64,000 bases of DNA, from assembly GCF_900088825.1 (NCBI RefSeq), contig NZ_LT592170.1:1104852-1168851 (forward strand). The letters run 5' to 3'. The notes under the pieces are model-generated. The model was not told the DNA's origin and did no database searches. It was given only the letters and a program-made list of their open reading frames with translations. Below, in pieces: positions 63,475 through 64,000 of this stretch. This DNA comes from Thiomonas delicata. GTDB taxonomy: Bacteria; Pseudomonadota; Gammaproteobacteria; Burkholderiales; Burkholderiaceae_C. Position 1 is the stretch's first letter, and each line of letters opens with the position of its first letter. The position numbers and the translations under genes are program-made.

Positions 63475-64000
63475 TCAATCGCGCGGCGGGTGGCCTGCTG
63501 ATCGCCGAGCGCTTCCGTTTGTGTTCGCACGCCCTAGCACGATCTCAACTTGACGCGCCAGATCAGCTTCCTGGTGCAACCAAGCGCGAAAAGCTAGAAG
63601 TGCCGGATCTTCCTTTCGAATAGCGCGGTATTCTAGAAGCCAACTCCCGACTGTGTGCGCGACGATCGGGAATGGCGCGACCAACCGGCCCGCTGCCAGG
63701 GCGTCGCTGACGTAAGGGATTTGAGCGATAGCGACTCCGACCCCGTCGAGCGCTGCCTGCATCGCCATGACGTTGCTCTCGAATGACACCTCACCGGCGG
63801 GGTGCAGGGGGAAACCTAAGCCCGCCGCTTCGAACCAGTGTGGCCATTCATTAGGCATGTCGGATACGACGATGAGAGTCGCGTTGCGCAAGTCGTCAGG
63901 CGAGCGCAGCGTCGATGCGAGCTTCGGCGTGCAGACCGGCACGACGGTGCTCGGGAATAAGCGTTCTGCATTGTAGCCCGGCAACGCGTCGGTATCGCGT
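63475..64000 (-). CDS. LysR-family regulator, 5' end outside window
   Basis: The leftward frame enters from the right edge and ends at 63475. Only the effector domain is seen: STVVPVCTPKLASTLRSPDDLRNATLIVV and WFEAAGLGFPLHPAGEVSFESNVMAMQAALDGVGVAIAQIPYV, characteristic of GcvA/DsdC-like LysR proteins. The HTH lies outside. It converges on the relaxase gene with a 40-bp gap, so the mobile element appears to stop here. The last ~13 residues may be junction-derived. Confidence 0.8.
   Translation of the reverse strand, partial: RDTDALPGYNAERLFPSTVVPVCTPKLASTLRSPDDLRNATLIVVSDMPNEWPHWFEAAGLGFPLHPAGEVSFESNVMAMQAALDGVGVAIAQIPYVSDALAAGRLVAPFPIVAHTVGSWLLEYRAIRKEDPALLAFRAWLHQEADLARQVEIVLGRANTNGSARRSAGHPPRD

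Overview
The window is high-GC (mostly about 60-68 % by eye) and looks like a Proteobacterium, most likely a beta-proteobacterium of Burkholderiales type. This is inferred from the dense LysR/AraC/MFS gene content, the Tn4371-like mobile backbone and the codon use. No rRNA or tRNA gene and no CRISPR array was seen.

Region 1 (1-15.1 kb) is chromosomal-type accessory DNA made of regulator/target pairs. It holds an OprD-like porin running off the left edge, a tautomerase with a divergent LysR, an AraC-GyrI regulator, an orphan GcvA-like LysR, a LysR/SnoaL pair followed by an MFS exporter, an ArsR/MFS pair, an HxlR/MDR oxidoreductase pair, and a carboxymuconolactone decarboxylase-MFS unit with a divergent LysR.

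Region 2 (15.1-22.0 kb) is a scarred insertion. It lies between two direct copies of about 207 bp that contain the 3' end of a nucleoside deoxyribosyltransferase gene. Inside are a 5'-truncated aldo/keto reductase, an MFS fragment joined to a HAD-phosphatase fragment, a full aldo/keto reductase whose last codons are replaced by an IS21-family element (17398-20134, 5-bp target duplication), and an FAD monooxygenase broken by an in-frame TAG.

Region 3 (22.0-38.8 kb) is the replication/transfer core of one integrative or conjugative element. An ssb-led leftward operon ends in the deoxyribosyltransferase gene. A CI-like S24 repressor faces a YdaS/Cro-like gene across a repeated operator. Then come AlpA, a DUF1376-like protein, ParB, small unknown genes, a chorismate mutase, a VirB1-like transglycosylase, topoisomerase III, Fic, TraB-like and TraL/ParA-like proteins, a palindromic candidate oriT, MobC and a TraI-type relaxase.

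Region 4 (38.8-41.3 kb) has lower GC and looks like a short array of integron gene cassettes without integrase (GFA, YciI, GNAT, OsmC families), with attC-like sequences around the GNAT and OsmC genes.

Region 5 (41.4-63.4 kb) resembles the left part of a Tn4371-family ICE: tyrosine integrase, DUF1016 nuclease, radC, DUF932, ParB, DUF736, DUF2958, DUF2285, RepA with an iteron origin, ParA, DUF2840, TraF and a DUF3363 relaxase. It stops directly after the relaxase next to a LysR gene; no coupling protein or mating-pair genes are present. Inserted in it is a three-gene unit: a ribbon-helix-helix regulator, an SMC-like ATPase with a zinc-hook motif, and a GHKL ATPase fused to a PD-(D/E)xK nuclease. 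This unit lies between two diverged ~1-kb direct repeats that each carry a radC gene. It is the best candidate here for an undescribed (probably defence) system.
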